Positions 27,020 to 36,788 of a DNA stretch of 64,000 bases are shown piece after piece. The position numbers and the translations under genes were made by a program. Origin of the DNA: JAJDNS01 sp963578825 (GTDB lineage Bacteria > Acidobacteriota > Vicinamibacteria > Fen-336); the NCBI GenBank assembly GCA_963578825.1, contig CAUZDW010000004.1, positions 1 to 64,000 on the forward strand. The letters are read 5' to 3'. Below the pieces are notes generated by a model. The model was not told where the DNA came from. It saw nothing but the letters and a program-made list of their open reading frames with translations, and made no database searches. Positions within the stretch are counted from its first letter, which is position 1. Every line of letters begins with the position of its first letter.

Positions 27020-27416
27020 CACGAACGTCCTGCTTTACGCGGCCAGCACGGCGAAGGACGAGCGTTCGAAGACCCGCATCGCGAGAGAACTCCTCGAGGC
27101 CGACGACCTCGCCCTGTCCGTTCAGGTGCTCCAGGAGTTCTACGTTCAGGCCACGCGCCCGTCGCGCGCCCACAAGATGAGCCACGAGCAGGCGGCCGCG
27201 CTGGTCGAGGCGGTCTCGCGTTTCCCCGTGCAGGAGACCACCATGCCGCTCGTGAGGGCGGCCTTCGAGACGAAAGAGCGCTTCGGGATCGCCTACTGGG
27301 ACGCCGCGATCCTCGAGGCGGCGCGGAGCCTGGGCTGTCGAACCGTCCTCACCGAGGACCTGGCCCACGGTCAGGACTACGACGGCGTCACCGTGCGGAA
27401 CCCGTTCGCGCGCTGA
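27006..27416 (+). CDS. vapC: PIN-domain ribonuclease toxin, VapC family
   Basis: A 136-residue PIN protein with MRFVDTNVLLYAAS, QVLQEFYVQATRP (Glu), YWDAAILEAARSLG (Asp) and LTEDLAHGQDYDGVTVRNPF (acidic end), all four acidic positions kept. It overlaps its antitoxin by 14 bases. The gap 27417-27592 that follows contains no recognisable gene. Confidence 0.9.
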   Translation: MRFVDTNVLLYAASTAKDERSKTRIARELLEADDLALSVQVLQEFYVQATRPSRAHKMSHEQAAALVEAVSRFPVQETTMPLVRAAFETKERFGIAYWDAAILEAARSLGCRTVLTEDLAHGQDYDGVTVRNPFAR

Positions 27417-27592
27417 CGAAAGCTTGCGCGCGAAACCGTTCCAGCCGTCCGCGCCCGCGGCATTGGGCGGTCTTCTGCACCAGGACTTCAGCTATGCAAG
27501 GTCAGAATCCTCCGGCGTCGTGTCCGTGGGCCGTTGTCGTCGCTCAGGACGACCGCGCCGCGGTGAGTGCCCGCCGATCGTTTCTCATGAGG

Positions 27593-28969
27593 TCACAGGA
27601 CCGTCCCGCGCAGGATCACAATGGCCACCGTCATGTAGATCACGAGGCCCGAAATGTCCATCAACGTGGCGACCATCGGGGAGCTGACGGTCGCGGGGTC
27701 GAAGCCCAGCTTCTGGAGGAGCAGCGGCAGCATCGCCCCGAGCAGCACCGCCCAGAGCACGATGCCCAGGATCGCCAGCCCCACGACCACGGCTACGAGG
27801 ACGGGCTGCGACGTCGTCGCCACACCCACCGCGTACCAGAACAACACACCGAGGAAGCCAAAGAGGCCGAGGGCCAGCCCGAGGGAGGCCCCCGCGAGGA
27901 CCTCGCGCTTCATGACGCGGCGCCAGTCCTCGGGACCGAGCTCCCGAAGCGCAAGGGCGCGGATGAGCAGGGACGCCGTCTGCGTGCCGGTGTTTCCGCC
28001 GGAGGCGATGATCACCGGGATGAAGAGGACGAGGACCCTGGTGAGCTGGCCCTCGAAGTGCCCGAGCACGGCCACGGTGAGGAGCTGCCCCAGGAAGAGA
28101 AGGAGCAGCCAGCCGCCACGCTTCTTCAGCATGTCCAGAAACGGGGCACGCATGTAGGGGTTTTCCAGGGCCTCCATGCCGGCCAGCTTCTGGATGTCCT
28201 CCGTGGCCTCCTCTTCCGCGACGTCGGCCACGTCGTCGGCGGTGACGATGCCCACCAGGACGCCCTTGCTGTCGACGACGGGGAGGGCGAAGCGGTCGTA
28301 CCGCCCGATCTGCCGGACCGCCTCCTCGCGATCGTCGAAGGCGGACAGCGCCTCGAACCGCTCGTCCATGATCGACTCGACGGTGTCGTCGAGGTCGGAC
28401 AGGATGATCTTGCGGATGCGGATGTCGTCGATGAGCCGCCCCGCCGCGTCGGTGACGTACACGTTCGAGATGGTCTCGGCGTCGCTGCCGAATCGGCGGA
28501 TCTGCTGCAGGACGCGGCCCACCGTCCAATCCGGCTTGACCCGGACGTAGTCGGGCGTCATCAGGCGTCCGACGCTCTCGGCGGGGTAGCCGAGAATGGC
28601 CTGGGTCTCCCGGCGGTCGGCGGGCTTGAGCGCGGCCAGGAGGCGACGGGCCACCCTCGGTGGCAGCTCGTCGATGAGTGCCGCCCGGTCGTCGGGGTCC
28701 ATGGCCTCGACGATGGGCGGCGCGGTGGCGCCCAGCTCCTCGATCAACTGCTCCTGGCGATCGGACTCGATCTCGGCAAAAGCGTCGCCCGCCTGGTCAC
28801 GGGGCAGGAGGCGGAAGGTGAGGGCCGCCTGCTCCGGCTCGAGGAGCGACAGCGTGTCCGCCACGTCGGCCGGCGCCACGTCGCGTAGCGTCGCCCGAAC
28901 GTCCCAGAACTGTCGCTCGCGCAGCAGCTCGTGAATCTGCTCCTGCAGCAGCTCGGCGGTGTTGCTCAC
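27593..28969 (-). CDS. mgtE: MgtE magnesium transporter
   Basis: A 458-residue protein with the full MgtE order: N-terminal helical domain (about 1-130), tandem CBS domains (about 135-255, VYVTDAAGRLIDDIRI and FALPVVDSKGVLVGIVTADD), a plug helix and five membrane segments from about 285. FIPVIIASGGNTGTQTASLLIRALA is the pore-forming signature, and the last helix has FDPATVSSPMVATLMDISGL with the Mg-selecting Asp. It is a Mg-gated channel in the inner membrane. GTG 28969 with GAGGACGGAG upstream gives the normal length. Confidence 0.95.
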   Translation of the reverse strand: MSNTAELLQEQIHELLRERQFWDVRATLRDVAPADVADTLSLLEPEQAALTFRLLPRDQAGDAFAEIESDRQEQLIEELGATAPPIVEAMDPDDRAALIDELPPRVARRLLAALKPADRRETQAILGYPAESVGRLMTPDYVRVKPDWTVGRVLQQIRRFGSDAETISNVYVTDAAGRLIDDIRIRKIILSDLDDTVESIMDERFEALSAFDDREEAVRQIGRYDRFALPVVDSKGVLVGIVTADDVADVAEEEATEDIQKLAGMEALENPYMRAPFLDMLKKRGGWLLLLFLGQLLTVAVLGHFEGQLTRVLVLFIPVIIASGGNTGTQTASLLIRALALRELGPEDWRRVMKREVLAGASLGLALGLFGFLGVLFWYAVGVATTSQPVLVAVVVGLAILGIVLWAVLLGAMLPLLLQKLGFDPATVSSPMVATLMDISGLVIYMTVAIVILRGTVL

Positions 28970-29265
28970 TGCTCCGTCCTCAACCCTTCGGCTCGGTGCG
29001 GCCGCCCGCCCGTGAGGAGCTGAGCGCGGATGTCCGGTCGGGTACACCAGCGGGGCAGCAGCGGCCAGCACGTCAACCGCAACGGGAGGCACTGGCAGTC
29101 TACGCGAGCCAGCAGCGTTGCGACAAGGCGACGCCCCTCCGCGGATACAACTCAGGGGGCAGCATGGAGCGGCCGTCGCGGGGTGCTGCGAGGGAAGGAT
29201 CGAAGATGGGCGACAACAGTACGGCCCCAGAACCGACGCCGTAGTTCACGCTCGGCGGCGAGCGG

Positions 29266-29916
29266 GTGCAGGTGTGGCTCAGCGAGCGCGGCCTGACCGC
29301 GCTGCTGATCATGCTCGTCCTCGACTTGTTTGTCTTGCCGATCTTCGCCCCTGACCTCGGCCACGTCGCCCTCGACGTCGCCTACCTGGTGCTCCTCGTG
29401 ACGGGGGCAGCGGCGCTTTGCGCGACCCGCGTCAGTCGATTCCTCGCCGTGGGATTTGCGCTACTTGCGCTGGCGTTCCGGGGGCTCGAGCGCACCGACA
29501 TCAGCTCCATCACGGTCCTCGGGTCGACCGCGGCGTCGCTGGTGACGATGATCGTCTTCTCGTTCCTGGTGCTCCTCCGAACGATGAGCCCCGGCCCCAT
29601 CACGCGTTTCCGGATCCAGGGTGCGGTGGCCACGTACATGCTCGTTGGCCTCACGTTCGCCCAGGCGTTCGAGCTCACTGAGATCGTGGAGCCCGGGTCG
29701 TTTCAGTTCGCGGCTGCGATCCTTCCGGAAGAGGTCCCCTACGAGCTCAGGTACTACAGCGTGGTGACCCTCACGACCGTTGGCTACGGTGACGTCACCC
29801 CGGTGAGCCGGACGGCGCGGTCACTGGCGAACTTCGAGGGGCTCATCGGCCAGCTCTATCCCGTCGTCATCCTCGGGTGGATGGTGGCGTCGCTCCGGGG
29901 CCGCCGACCCGACTGA
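29266..29916 (+). CDS. Potassium channel-like membrane protein; TAG upstream in frame
   Basis: A 216-residue protein with four hydrophobic segments, a pore helix and TTVGYGDVTP, the K-channel selectivity filter, followed by a last helix (LYPVVILGWMVASL). From GTG 29266 it is open. In the same frame, ATG 29206 after GAGGGAAGGATC starts MGDNSTAPEPTP, then a TAG at 29242-29244, then FTLGGERVQVWL into the channel. The natural start is probably 29206 and the TAG a nonsense change or readthrough site; restart at 29266 would still give all membrane segments. Confidence 0.8.
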   Translation: MQVWLSERGLTALLIMLVLDLFVLPIFAPDLGHVALDVAYLVLLVTGAAALCATRVSRFLAVGFALLALAFRGLERTDISSITVLGSTAASLVTMIVFSFLVLLRTMSPGPITRFRIQGAVATYMLVGLTFAQAFELTEIVEPGSFQFAAAILPEEVPYELRYYSVVTLTTVGYGDVTPVSRTARSLANFEGLIGQLYPVVILGWMVASLRGRRPD

Positions 29917-29936
29917 TCACGTGCTGCCCGGGTCCG

Positions 29937-30644
29937 TCACCCGATCCCGTCCTTGAAACTCCGGATCGTCTCCCAGGCCAGGGGACGCTCGTCCTCGTGC
30001 TTGAAGAAGACGAAGGCTCGCTGCCAGGGTTGGGCGCGGATGCGCTCCGACCAGGGTCGGAGCTCGGCATCGGTGTAGTCACAGCGGCGCAGGCGCAGGT
30101 AGCCCCAGTCGGCGGTGGGCACGATCGGGGCCCCCTCCTCGCCCGAGTCTTCGGTGTCGGCGCAGACGAGGGCGACGTTGCGTGCTCGGAGGGCGCCGTG
30201 GACCTCTTCGTCGGCCCAGGTGTCGTGGCGAAACTCGAAGGCGAAGGGACGCCCCTCGGGCAGGAGCTCGAGGAAGCTCTGGAGCCGCGGCAGGTCCTTC
30301 TTGAAGTTGGGCGGAAGCTGAAAGAGGACGGGGCCGAGCTGCTCGCCGAGGGCCGAGGCGGTCTTCAGGAGGCACTCGAGGGGCTCGCCCGCGTCCTTGA
30401 GCCGCTTCCGGTGGGTGATCTGCTGCGAGGCCTTCAGCACGAAGAGGAAGCTCGACGGGACTTTCTCTCTCCAGCCCTCCAGCATCGAGGCTTTCGGCAT
30501 CCGGTAGAACGTGTTGTTGATCTCGACGGAGGAGAACCGGTCCGCGTAGTAGCGGAGCATGTCGGCGCTCTTCAGCTTCTCCGGGTAGAAGCTCCCCTTC
30601 CACTCCTTGTAGCTGAACCCGCTCGTCCCGACGAGGATGTGCAT
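29937..30644 (-). CDS. DUF72 (YecE-like) family protein
   Basis: A 235-residue TIM-barrel-type DUF72 protein: VGTSGFSYKEWKGSFYPEKL, FSSVEINNTFYRMP, FLFVLKASQQITH, GPVLFQLPPNFKKD, FAFEFRHDTW and YLRLRRCDYTDAEL are the family landmarks. Function is not established; the fold resembles AP endonuclease IV. It is divergent from the phosphoesterase gene at 30701, with a 56-bp gap. Confidence 0.9.
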   Translation of the reverse strand: MHILVGTSGFSYKEWKGSFYPEKLKSADMLRYYADRFSSVEINNTFYRMPKASMLEGWREKVPSSFLFVLKASQQITHRKRLKDAGEPLECLLKTASALGEQLGPVLFQLPPNFKKDLPRLQSFLELLPEGRPFAFEFRHDTWADEEVHGALRARNVALVCADTEDSGEEGAPIVPTADWGYLRLRRCDYTDAELRPWSERIRAQPWQRAFVFFKHEDERPLAWETIRSFKDGIG

Positions 30645-30700
30645 TCCAGCCTCTCTGCCCGCACGGCAACCGAAAGAAGATTCTGAACGAGAATACCAGC

Positions 30701-31237
30701 ATGGAGGAGGCCCGGGCCAAGGGCATCTCTCTCTGGCTCATGCCGGAGGGAGACGCTCACCGACGTCTGAGCGAGATCATCGACCGGCTGGCCGTGCGGT
30801 TGGGCACGACGCCTTTCTCTCCTCACGTGACGCTGCTGTCAGGTGTCCTCGCGCCCCCGCCCGCGGTTGTCGAGGGCGCCCGGAGCCTGGGGGCCGATCT
30901 TGCTCCCTTCTCCGTCGACCTCTCCAGCGTGGACGGTATAGACCAGCACTTCCGCTGCCTGTTCTTCCGCGTCCAGGGCGGGCTCTCGCTCCGCGATGCT
31001 CATTCGCGAGCAGCACGGCAGTTTGGGCGAGAGCCCGACCCGTCCTTCGACCCGCACCTCAGCCTGGTGTACGGCACCCTGGATCCGGCGGAGAAGGCCG
31101 GGCTCGTCGCCGAGCTTGCCGGCGGGGCAACGACGTCCTTCGAGGCCCGCCGTCTCCACGTCTGGCGGACGGACGGCCCGGTGGGGGAGTGGCGAGAGAT
31201 CGCCGCTTTCGATCTGGGACCCCTACAGTCATTCTGA
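30701..31237 (+). CDS. 2H phosphoesterase, cyclic phosphodiesterase-like
   Basis: A 178-residue protein with two HxT/S motifs, FSPHVTLLSG and FDPHLSLVYG, arranged as in 2H phosphoesterases. The beginning GISLWLMPEGDAHRRLSEII matches plant/yeast cyclic nucleotide phosphodiesterase (ADP-ribose 1'',2''-cyclic phosphate) relatives. It probably opens 2',3'-cyclic phosphates in RNA metabolism. ATG 30701 lacks a strong ribosome-binding site. Confidence 0.8.
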   Translation: MEEARAKGISLWLMPEGDAHRRLSEIIDRLAVRLGTTPFSPHVTLLSGVLAPPPAVVEGARSLGADLAPFSVDLSSVDGIDQHFRCLFFRVQGGLSLRDAHSRAARQFGREPDPSFDPHLSLVYGTLDPAEKAGLVAELAGGATTSFEARRLHVWRTDGPVGEWREIAAFDLGPLQSF

Positions 31238-31289
31238 GGAGCCCGCCTTGGACGTGCGACAAAGAATCTCTCCGTTTTGAGGAGTCGAC

Positions 31290-32801
31290 ATGAGCACCAA
31301 CTTGAGAGACCGAACGGCCTCGCTGGAGATGACCCCGGACGCCTTCCGCGAAGCGGGCCACCGGCTGGTCGACGAGATCGCGGCGTTTCTGGAGTCCCTT
31401 CCCAACCGTCCGGTGACCCCGGCCGAGACCCCACGCGCCGTCCGCGACCTCTTGCCGGACGCGCTTCCCGACGAGGGCGTCGATCCGACGAGCCTCCTCG
31501 CCGAGACCACGCCAATCGTCCTGGACCACTCGCTCCTCAACGGCCACCCGCGCTTCTTCGGGTACATCTGGGCCTCCGCCGCTCCCATCGGTGCCCTGGG
31601 GGACCTGCTTGCCGCCGCCGTCAATCCCAACGTCGGCGGTTGGGAGCTCTCGCCCGTGGCCTCCGAGATGGAAGCCCAGTGCGTCCGGTGGGTGAGCGAC
31701 CTCCTGAGCCTGCCCGGGGAGACGGAAGGGCTGCTGGTGAGCGGCGGCAACATGGCCAACTTCGTGTGCTTCCTGGCCGCGCGGCGCTCGAAGGGCGGAG
31801 AGAGTCTGCGGAAGGAGGGCCTTCGCCGTGACACCGGACGCCTCTTGATCTACGCCTCGACGGAGACCCACACCTGGATCCAGAAGGCCGCGGATCTCTT
31901 CGGCCACGGAACCGAGAGCATTCGGTGGATTCCGGTGGGCAGCGACCTCGTGATGGACGTGGACGCGCTCCTCCGGCAGGTCGAGGCTGATCGGGCCAGC
32001 GGGGACACGCCCTTCCTTCTCGTGGGCAACGCAGGCACCGTGAGCACCGGGACCGTCGACCCGCTCCGACGGCTGGCCGCCATCGCCCGGGAGCACGACC
32101 TGTGGTTCCATGCCGACGGAGCCTACGGCGCCCTGGCACTCGCGACGGACGAGGCCCCCGCCGAGCTCGCGGGGCTCCGCGAGGCCGACTCCGTCGCGAC
32201 GGATCCCCACAAGTGGCTCTACGCGCCGCTCGAGGCCGGCTGTGCGCTGGTTCGCCACAAGGGGGCCTTGAGGGACACCTTCAGCTACACACCGCCGTAC
32301 TACCGCTTCGACGGCCAGGAGGAGGATCCCCCCACCAACTACCTCGAGCTGGGTCCCCAGAACTCCAGGGGCTTTCGGGCGCTCAAGGTCTGGCTCGGAC
32401 TCCGACAGGCCGGGCGCCGTGGATATCGCCAGATGATCGGGGACGACATTCGCCTCGCGCGGGAGCTTCACCGACGCGTGACCGCCGAGCCTGGGCTCGA
32501 GGCCATGGTCTCTGCGCTCAGCATCTCGACTTTCCGCTATGTGCCCGAGGACTTGACGCCCGGTGGGGGAGCGGTCGACGCGTACCTCAACGAGCTCAAC
32601 GAGGACCTGCTGCATCGCCTGAACGCCAGCGGCGAAGCCTATCTCTCCAACGCCGTGATCAACGGACGCTTTGCTCTCCGCGCATGCATCGTGAATTTCC
32701 GCACGACCCTGGCCGACATCGAGGCCATTCCCGAGATCATCGTTCGCCACGGAGCCGAAGCCGACCGGGCACTCCGCTCGACGGGCCGCCACGCCGTCTG
32801 A
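31290..32801 (+). CDS. PLP-dependent group II amino acid decarboxylase
   Basis: A 503-residue aromatic-amino-acid/glutamate decarboxylase family member. Visible: NPNVGGWELSPVASEMEAQC, the cofactor loop LLVSGGNMANFVCFLAARR, ASTETHTWIQKAADLFGHG, HADGAYGALALAT (the Asp binds PLP nitrogen) and TDPHKWLYAPLEAG (Schiff-base Lys). The C-terminal domain ends with ACIVNFRTTLADIEAIPEII. The substrate cannot be fixed by sight. ATG 31290 follows GAGGAGTCGAC. Confidence 0.88.
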   Translation: MSTNLRDRTASLEMTPDAFREAGHRLVDEIAAFLESLPNRPVTPAETPRAVRDLLPDALPDEGVDPTSLLAETTPIVLDHSLLNGHPRFFGYIWASAAPIGALGDLLAAAVNPNVGGWELSPVASEMEAQCVRWVSDLLSLPGETEGLLVSGGNMANFVCFLAARRSKGGESLRKEGLRRDTGRLLIYASTETHTWIQKAADLFGHGTESIRWIPVGSDLVMDVDALLRQVEADRASGDTPFLLVGNAGTVSTGTVDPLRRLAAIAREHDLWFHADGAYGALALATDEAPAELAGLREADSVATDPHKWLYAPLEAGCALVRHKGALRDTFSYTPPYYRFDGQEEDPPTNYLELGPQNSRGFRALKVWLGLRQAGRRGYRQMIGDDIRLARELHRRVTAEPGLEAMVSALSISTFRYVPEDLTPGGGAVDAYLNELNEDLLHRLNASGEAYLSNAVINGRFALRACIVNFRTTLADIEAIPEIIVRHGAEADRALRSTGRHAV

Positions 32802-32885
32802 TTCGGAGACGAAGCGGGCTGTCGCTCGCGCCGTCGTGCTAGCATCTCCCTCCTTTATCTACCCCGGGTGACAGGAGGAGTGTTC

Positions 32886-35341
32886 TTGATCCGTCGATTG
32901 CTGCCGTCTGTCGTGATTGTCGTGGCCCTCTCGAGCGCCGCAGGGCTCGTCCGGGCGGGGACTCCTGGCCCAGCTTCCGTGGCGCTGACGGTACGGGACG
33001 CGCCCTCGAAGTTCTTCCGCTCGGAGAGGGTCCTCTCTCCCTGAAGCTCCGTTGGAAACGCGAGCTCGGGAGCGGCTACTCGGGTCTCTCCCTCGCCGAA
33101 GGGGTGCTGGTCACGGGTTTCGCCGAGGGAGACCGTGACGTGGTCGTGGCCCTGGACCCCGGGTCGGGAGAAGAGCAGTGGCGGCACGACCTGGCGCCTG
33201 TGTACGTGGGACACGACGGCTCCTCCAACGGCTCGATCGCCACGCCCGCCATTGCCGACGGCCGGGTCTTCGTGCTGGGCTCCTGGGGACACCTGGTGGC
33301 GCTCGACGTTCGGACGGGCGCCGCTCTCTGGAGGACCCACGTCGTCGACGACCTGGGAGGCGAGAAGCCCCACTATGGCTTCGGGGGCTCCCCGTTGATT
33401 GTCGGGGACACCCTCGTTCTGCCGATCGGTGGCCAGGGCGGAGCGGTGGCCGGCTTCGACGTGGCCACCGGTGAGGTCCGCTGGCGCAGCGTCGAGGACG
33501 ATATCTCCATCGGGTCGCCGATCGTGACCGAGCTCGCCGGCCGACGTCAGGTGGTGGTCATGGCCGTGAAGACGCTCGTGGGTCTGGACCCGACCGACGG
33601 CGCGATCCTGTGGACGTTCGCCCACGGTGGGGAACATCCCAATATCATGGGCGCGCTCACGCCGTCGGCGTTGCCCGTCGGCAAGGACCGCATCTTCATC
33701 AAGCGGGACGACTCCTCGACCGCGCTCGTCGAGGTGAAGGCCGGCGAGGCCGGGATGACGGCCAGACTGGTGCAGGAGCCTCGCGGTCTGCACCGCAGCT
33801 ACAGCCCGCCGATCCTCTGGGGCAATCAGGCGTACGGCTACACCAGCCGTCTCTTTAGCGCCCTCGACCTGGACACGGGCGAGCTGCTGTGGCGCTCCCG
33901 CAAGCCGGGCGACGGGTTTCTGGTGGCCCTGGACGGTCAGCTCGCCGTGCTGACCAAGGGGGGCTCGCTCCACATCGGCCAGGCGAGTCCCGAGGGTTGG
34001 GAGGAGGCCGCCAGCCTCCGGCTTTTCGACGACCTTGCGTGGGCCCCGCCGAGCATTGCCGACGGAAGTCTCTTCCTGCGCAGTCTGGGTGAGGTCGCGC
34101 GTGTGGACCTCGTGCGGGCCGCACCGGTCTCCATCGAAGCGAGCACGACCTTGCCGCCGGTCCTCCAGGCCCTCGCCGGAGACGTCCGCGCCGCAGACGA
34201 TCCGGAGGCGGTCGTCGATCGCTTTCTCGTCGGGCACGACCTCCCGCTGATCGACGGCGAGCAAGTGACCTTCGTGTGGCGTGGTGAGGCCGAGGACGTG
34301 GCGGTGGCGGGGGAGATGATCGGCATGCGACGCGAGGAGAAGATGGAACGCCTCGCCCAGACCGATCTCTGGTGGTGGTCGACCGAGCTGGATCGGCGCG
34401 CCCGGGTCAGCTACCTGTTCTTCGTCGACTACGCGCCCCGTGTCGACCCCAGTCACGACCGGCGAGCCCCAAGCACCGTCCTCGGCTCGGACATGAACTG
34501 GCTCCGATCCGGCGAGCCCATGGAGGTGTCCTGGTTCGCCATGCCTGAATGGCCGGGTCGGGACGCGCCCCTGCTCTCGGCGCCTGAAAAGGTAGGCCGG
34601 GTGGAGGAGTTCGAGTTGACGGTGACGCCTTCCCGGCCGGCAGACGCGAAGCCGAAGCCGGTGGCCCTCGCCGCGTGGTTGCCGCCGGGCTACGACGAGG
34701 GTGACGAGCGCTGCCCCGTGGTCTTCGTCCACAACCCCCTTGCCCGGCCGACAGGGGAGTGGGTCCAGACGCTCGACCGCGTCGTGGGTCGGACCGTGGA
34801 GCCCCTGATCGTGGTCTTCGTCGAGATCCGCGCGCTTCGCGGATACCTGCGCGTCTTCGCCGATCAGATCGCCCCGGGAATCGACGCCCGCTATCGAACC
34901 CGCACCGATCGGGAGGCCCGGGCCAACGTCTGAATGGGCTGGATGGCCTCCGACGCTGCGATGATCACGTTCGCGAACCCGGAGAGCTTCGGTGTTCTCG
35001 GTATGCAGAGCCACTACGCCTTGAGCGGGCTCATAACGGAGGTCGAGGAGTCTCTGGGCGATGCCGACGCCGACACCGTGCCGATGCGGATCTGCCTCGA
35101 GTGGGGGCGCTGGGATCTCAAGAGCCCGCACGAGGAGGAGATGAACTTCCGTGCGTCTTCCCGTTGGGCCTGGGACCTTCTGCGCGAGCGGGGCTATGAC
35201 CCGATCGGTGGCGAGGTCTGGGACAGCACCGACTTCGGAAGCTGGCGCAACCGCACCGACGTCCTGCTCGAATCGCTGTTTCCGATGGACGCGGCAACGG
35301 CCACGGTCCCCGTCGCTCGCTGGTCGACCGGCGCGCCCTAG
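32886..35341 (+). pseudogene. PQQ-type propeller fused to esterase, frame-broken
   Basis: TTG 32886 after ACAGGAGGAG starts a signal peptide (LLPSVVIVVALSSAAGLVRA). Near 32960 the sequence continues in another frame with DSWPSFRGADGTGRALEVLP, the usual mature start of PQQ-propeller proteins, and blades such as VVALDPGSGEEQWRHDLAPV. From about 34200 an esterase D/Fes-like alpha/beta-hydrolase follows (LAAWLPPGYDEGDERCPVVF). An in-frame TGA at 34931-34933 falls after REARANV, just where the nucleophile elbow should be, and the frame then runs to 35341. Two breaks suggest inactivation. Confidence 0.7.
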
Positions 35342-35357
35342 CTAGCTGGCCCGCAGA

Positions 35358-36734
35358 TCAGCTCGTGCCGAGTGCGGCCTCCGCCGCGTCGAGGGAGGCG
35401 CGCACCGCGTCGGGCGCCGTGCCGCCGGGGAGCGACTTCGCCCGAACGGCCTCGACCGGATCGAAGAGCGCGTCGAGGCGCTTCGCAACCGCGGGTGAGA
35501 GCACCTTGAGCTCACTGGCAGCCGTCTCGCGGAGCGAGCGGCCGCTTTTCTGAGCCTCGGCCACCAGCGAGCCGACGACGCCGTGAGCCTTGCGGAAAGG
35601 CATGCCCTCACGGGCGAGGGCGACGGCGAGGCCCGCCGCCATCATCTCCTCTTGCCCGGCGGCAGCCTTCATCGCGTCGCGCTGGAGCGAGAGGCCGGCG
35701 ATCACCCCGGCCATGACCACCACCGATCCCATGGTCGTGTCGGCGGCGTCGAAGACCGCCTCCTTGTCCTCCTGGAGGTCCTTCTGGTACCCCGCGGGGA
35801 GGCCCTTGAGCAGGGCCAGGAGCTGCACGAGTTTTCCGTCCACGCGTGCCGCCTTGCCCCGCACCAGCTCGAGCGCGTCCGGGTTCTTCTTCTGGGGCAT
35901 GAGGCTCGAGCCGGTGGTGAAGGCCTCGGGAAGATCCACGAACCCGTGCTCGGGGCCGGCGAAGTGGATGAGGTCCTCGGCCAGGCGGGCGAGGTGCGTC
36001 TGGAGCATCGCACAGGCGGAGACGAACTCCACCGCGAAGTCACGATCCATCACGGCGTCGAGGGCGTTCGGCGAGGGGGCGTCGAAGCCCAGCTCCTTCG
36101 CCATGGCGTCGCGGTCCAGGTCGAGCGCCGTCCCCGCCAGGGCACCCGAGCCGAGAGGCAGAACGTTCACCCGCGTACGCGCGTCTCGCAGCCGCTGGTC
36201 GTCACGCACAATGGCCCAGGCGTGGGCGGCGGCCAGGTGTCCGAACGTGATGGGCTCGGCCACGCGCGTGTGTGTGAAGCCGGGCATCACCGCGTCGGCC
36301 CCGGAGCGCCCCTGCTCGGCCAGCACGTGAACGAGGGCCCGCAGCCCCGATCTCAGCCGATCGATGGTTCCGCGGATCCACAGCCGGAGCGCCGTGACCG
36401 TCTGCTCGTTGCGGCTGCGGCCCAGGTGCGCCTGGCCGGCGAGATCTCCCACGACCTCGCTCAGCCGCTCTTCCACGAAGCTGTGCACGTCCTCGACATC
36501 GAGCTCGCGGTAGTCCGGGTCCTCCAGCGAGCGCTTGAAGACCTGGTCGAGACCCTTGTCCAGCGCCTCTGCGTCGTCGGCGGGGATCGCCCCGCAGCGG
36601 CCCAGCGCCCGGACCCATGCCTTCGAGGCCGCGATCTCCTCCGCGAGGAGGCGGCGATCGAACGGGAACGACCGGTTGAACTCCCAAAATGCAGCGTCGG
36701 GGTCCGCGGAGTAGTTGCCGCCCCACAGCTTCAT
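35358..36734 (-). CDS. argH: Argininosuccinate lyase
   Basis: A 458-residue lyase splitting argininosuccinate into arginine and fumarate, the last arginine step. Motifs: MKLWGGNYSADPD, DVHSFVEERL, HLGRSRNEQTVTALRLW, PGFTHTRVAEPITFGH and the superfamily signature GSSLMPQKKNPDALE with the catalytic Ser. It is the last gene of the leftward arg operon, 54 bp after argJ. Confidence 0.97.
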   Translation of the reverse strand: MKLWGGNYSADPDAAFWEFNRSFPFDRRLLAEEIAASKAWVRALGRCGAIPADDAEALDKGLDQVFKRSLEDPDYRELDVEDVHSFVEERLSEVVGDLAGQAHLGRSRNEQTVTALRLWIRGTIDRLRSGLRALVHVLAEQGRSGADAVMPGFTHTRVAEPITFGHLAAAHAWAIVRDDQRLRDARTRVNVLPLGSGALAGTALDLDRDAMAKELGFDAPSPNALDAVMDRDFAVEFVSACAMLQTHLARLAEDLIHFAGPEHGFVDLPEAFTTGSSLMPQKKNPDALELVRGKAARVDGKLVQLLALLKGLPAGYQKDLQEDKEAVFDAADTTMGSVVVMAGVIAGLSLQRDAMKAAAGQEEMMAAGLAVALAREGMPFRKAHGVVGSLVAEAQKSGRSLRETAASELKVLSPAVAKRLDALFDPVEAVRAKSLPGGTAPDAVRASLDAAEAALGTS

Positions 36735-36788
36735 GTCCGAATCTCCTCGACACGGAAGACGCGTACGCCCTGCGCCTTCACGAGGTCC

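Noticed and set aside
32855..35131. A 758-codon open frame on the minus strand
   Set aside because: Antisense to the PQQ-propeller gene; the product is compositionally biased with no family motif.
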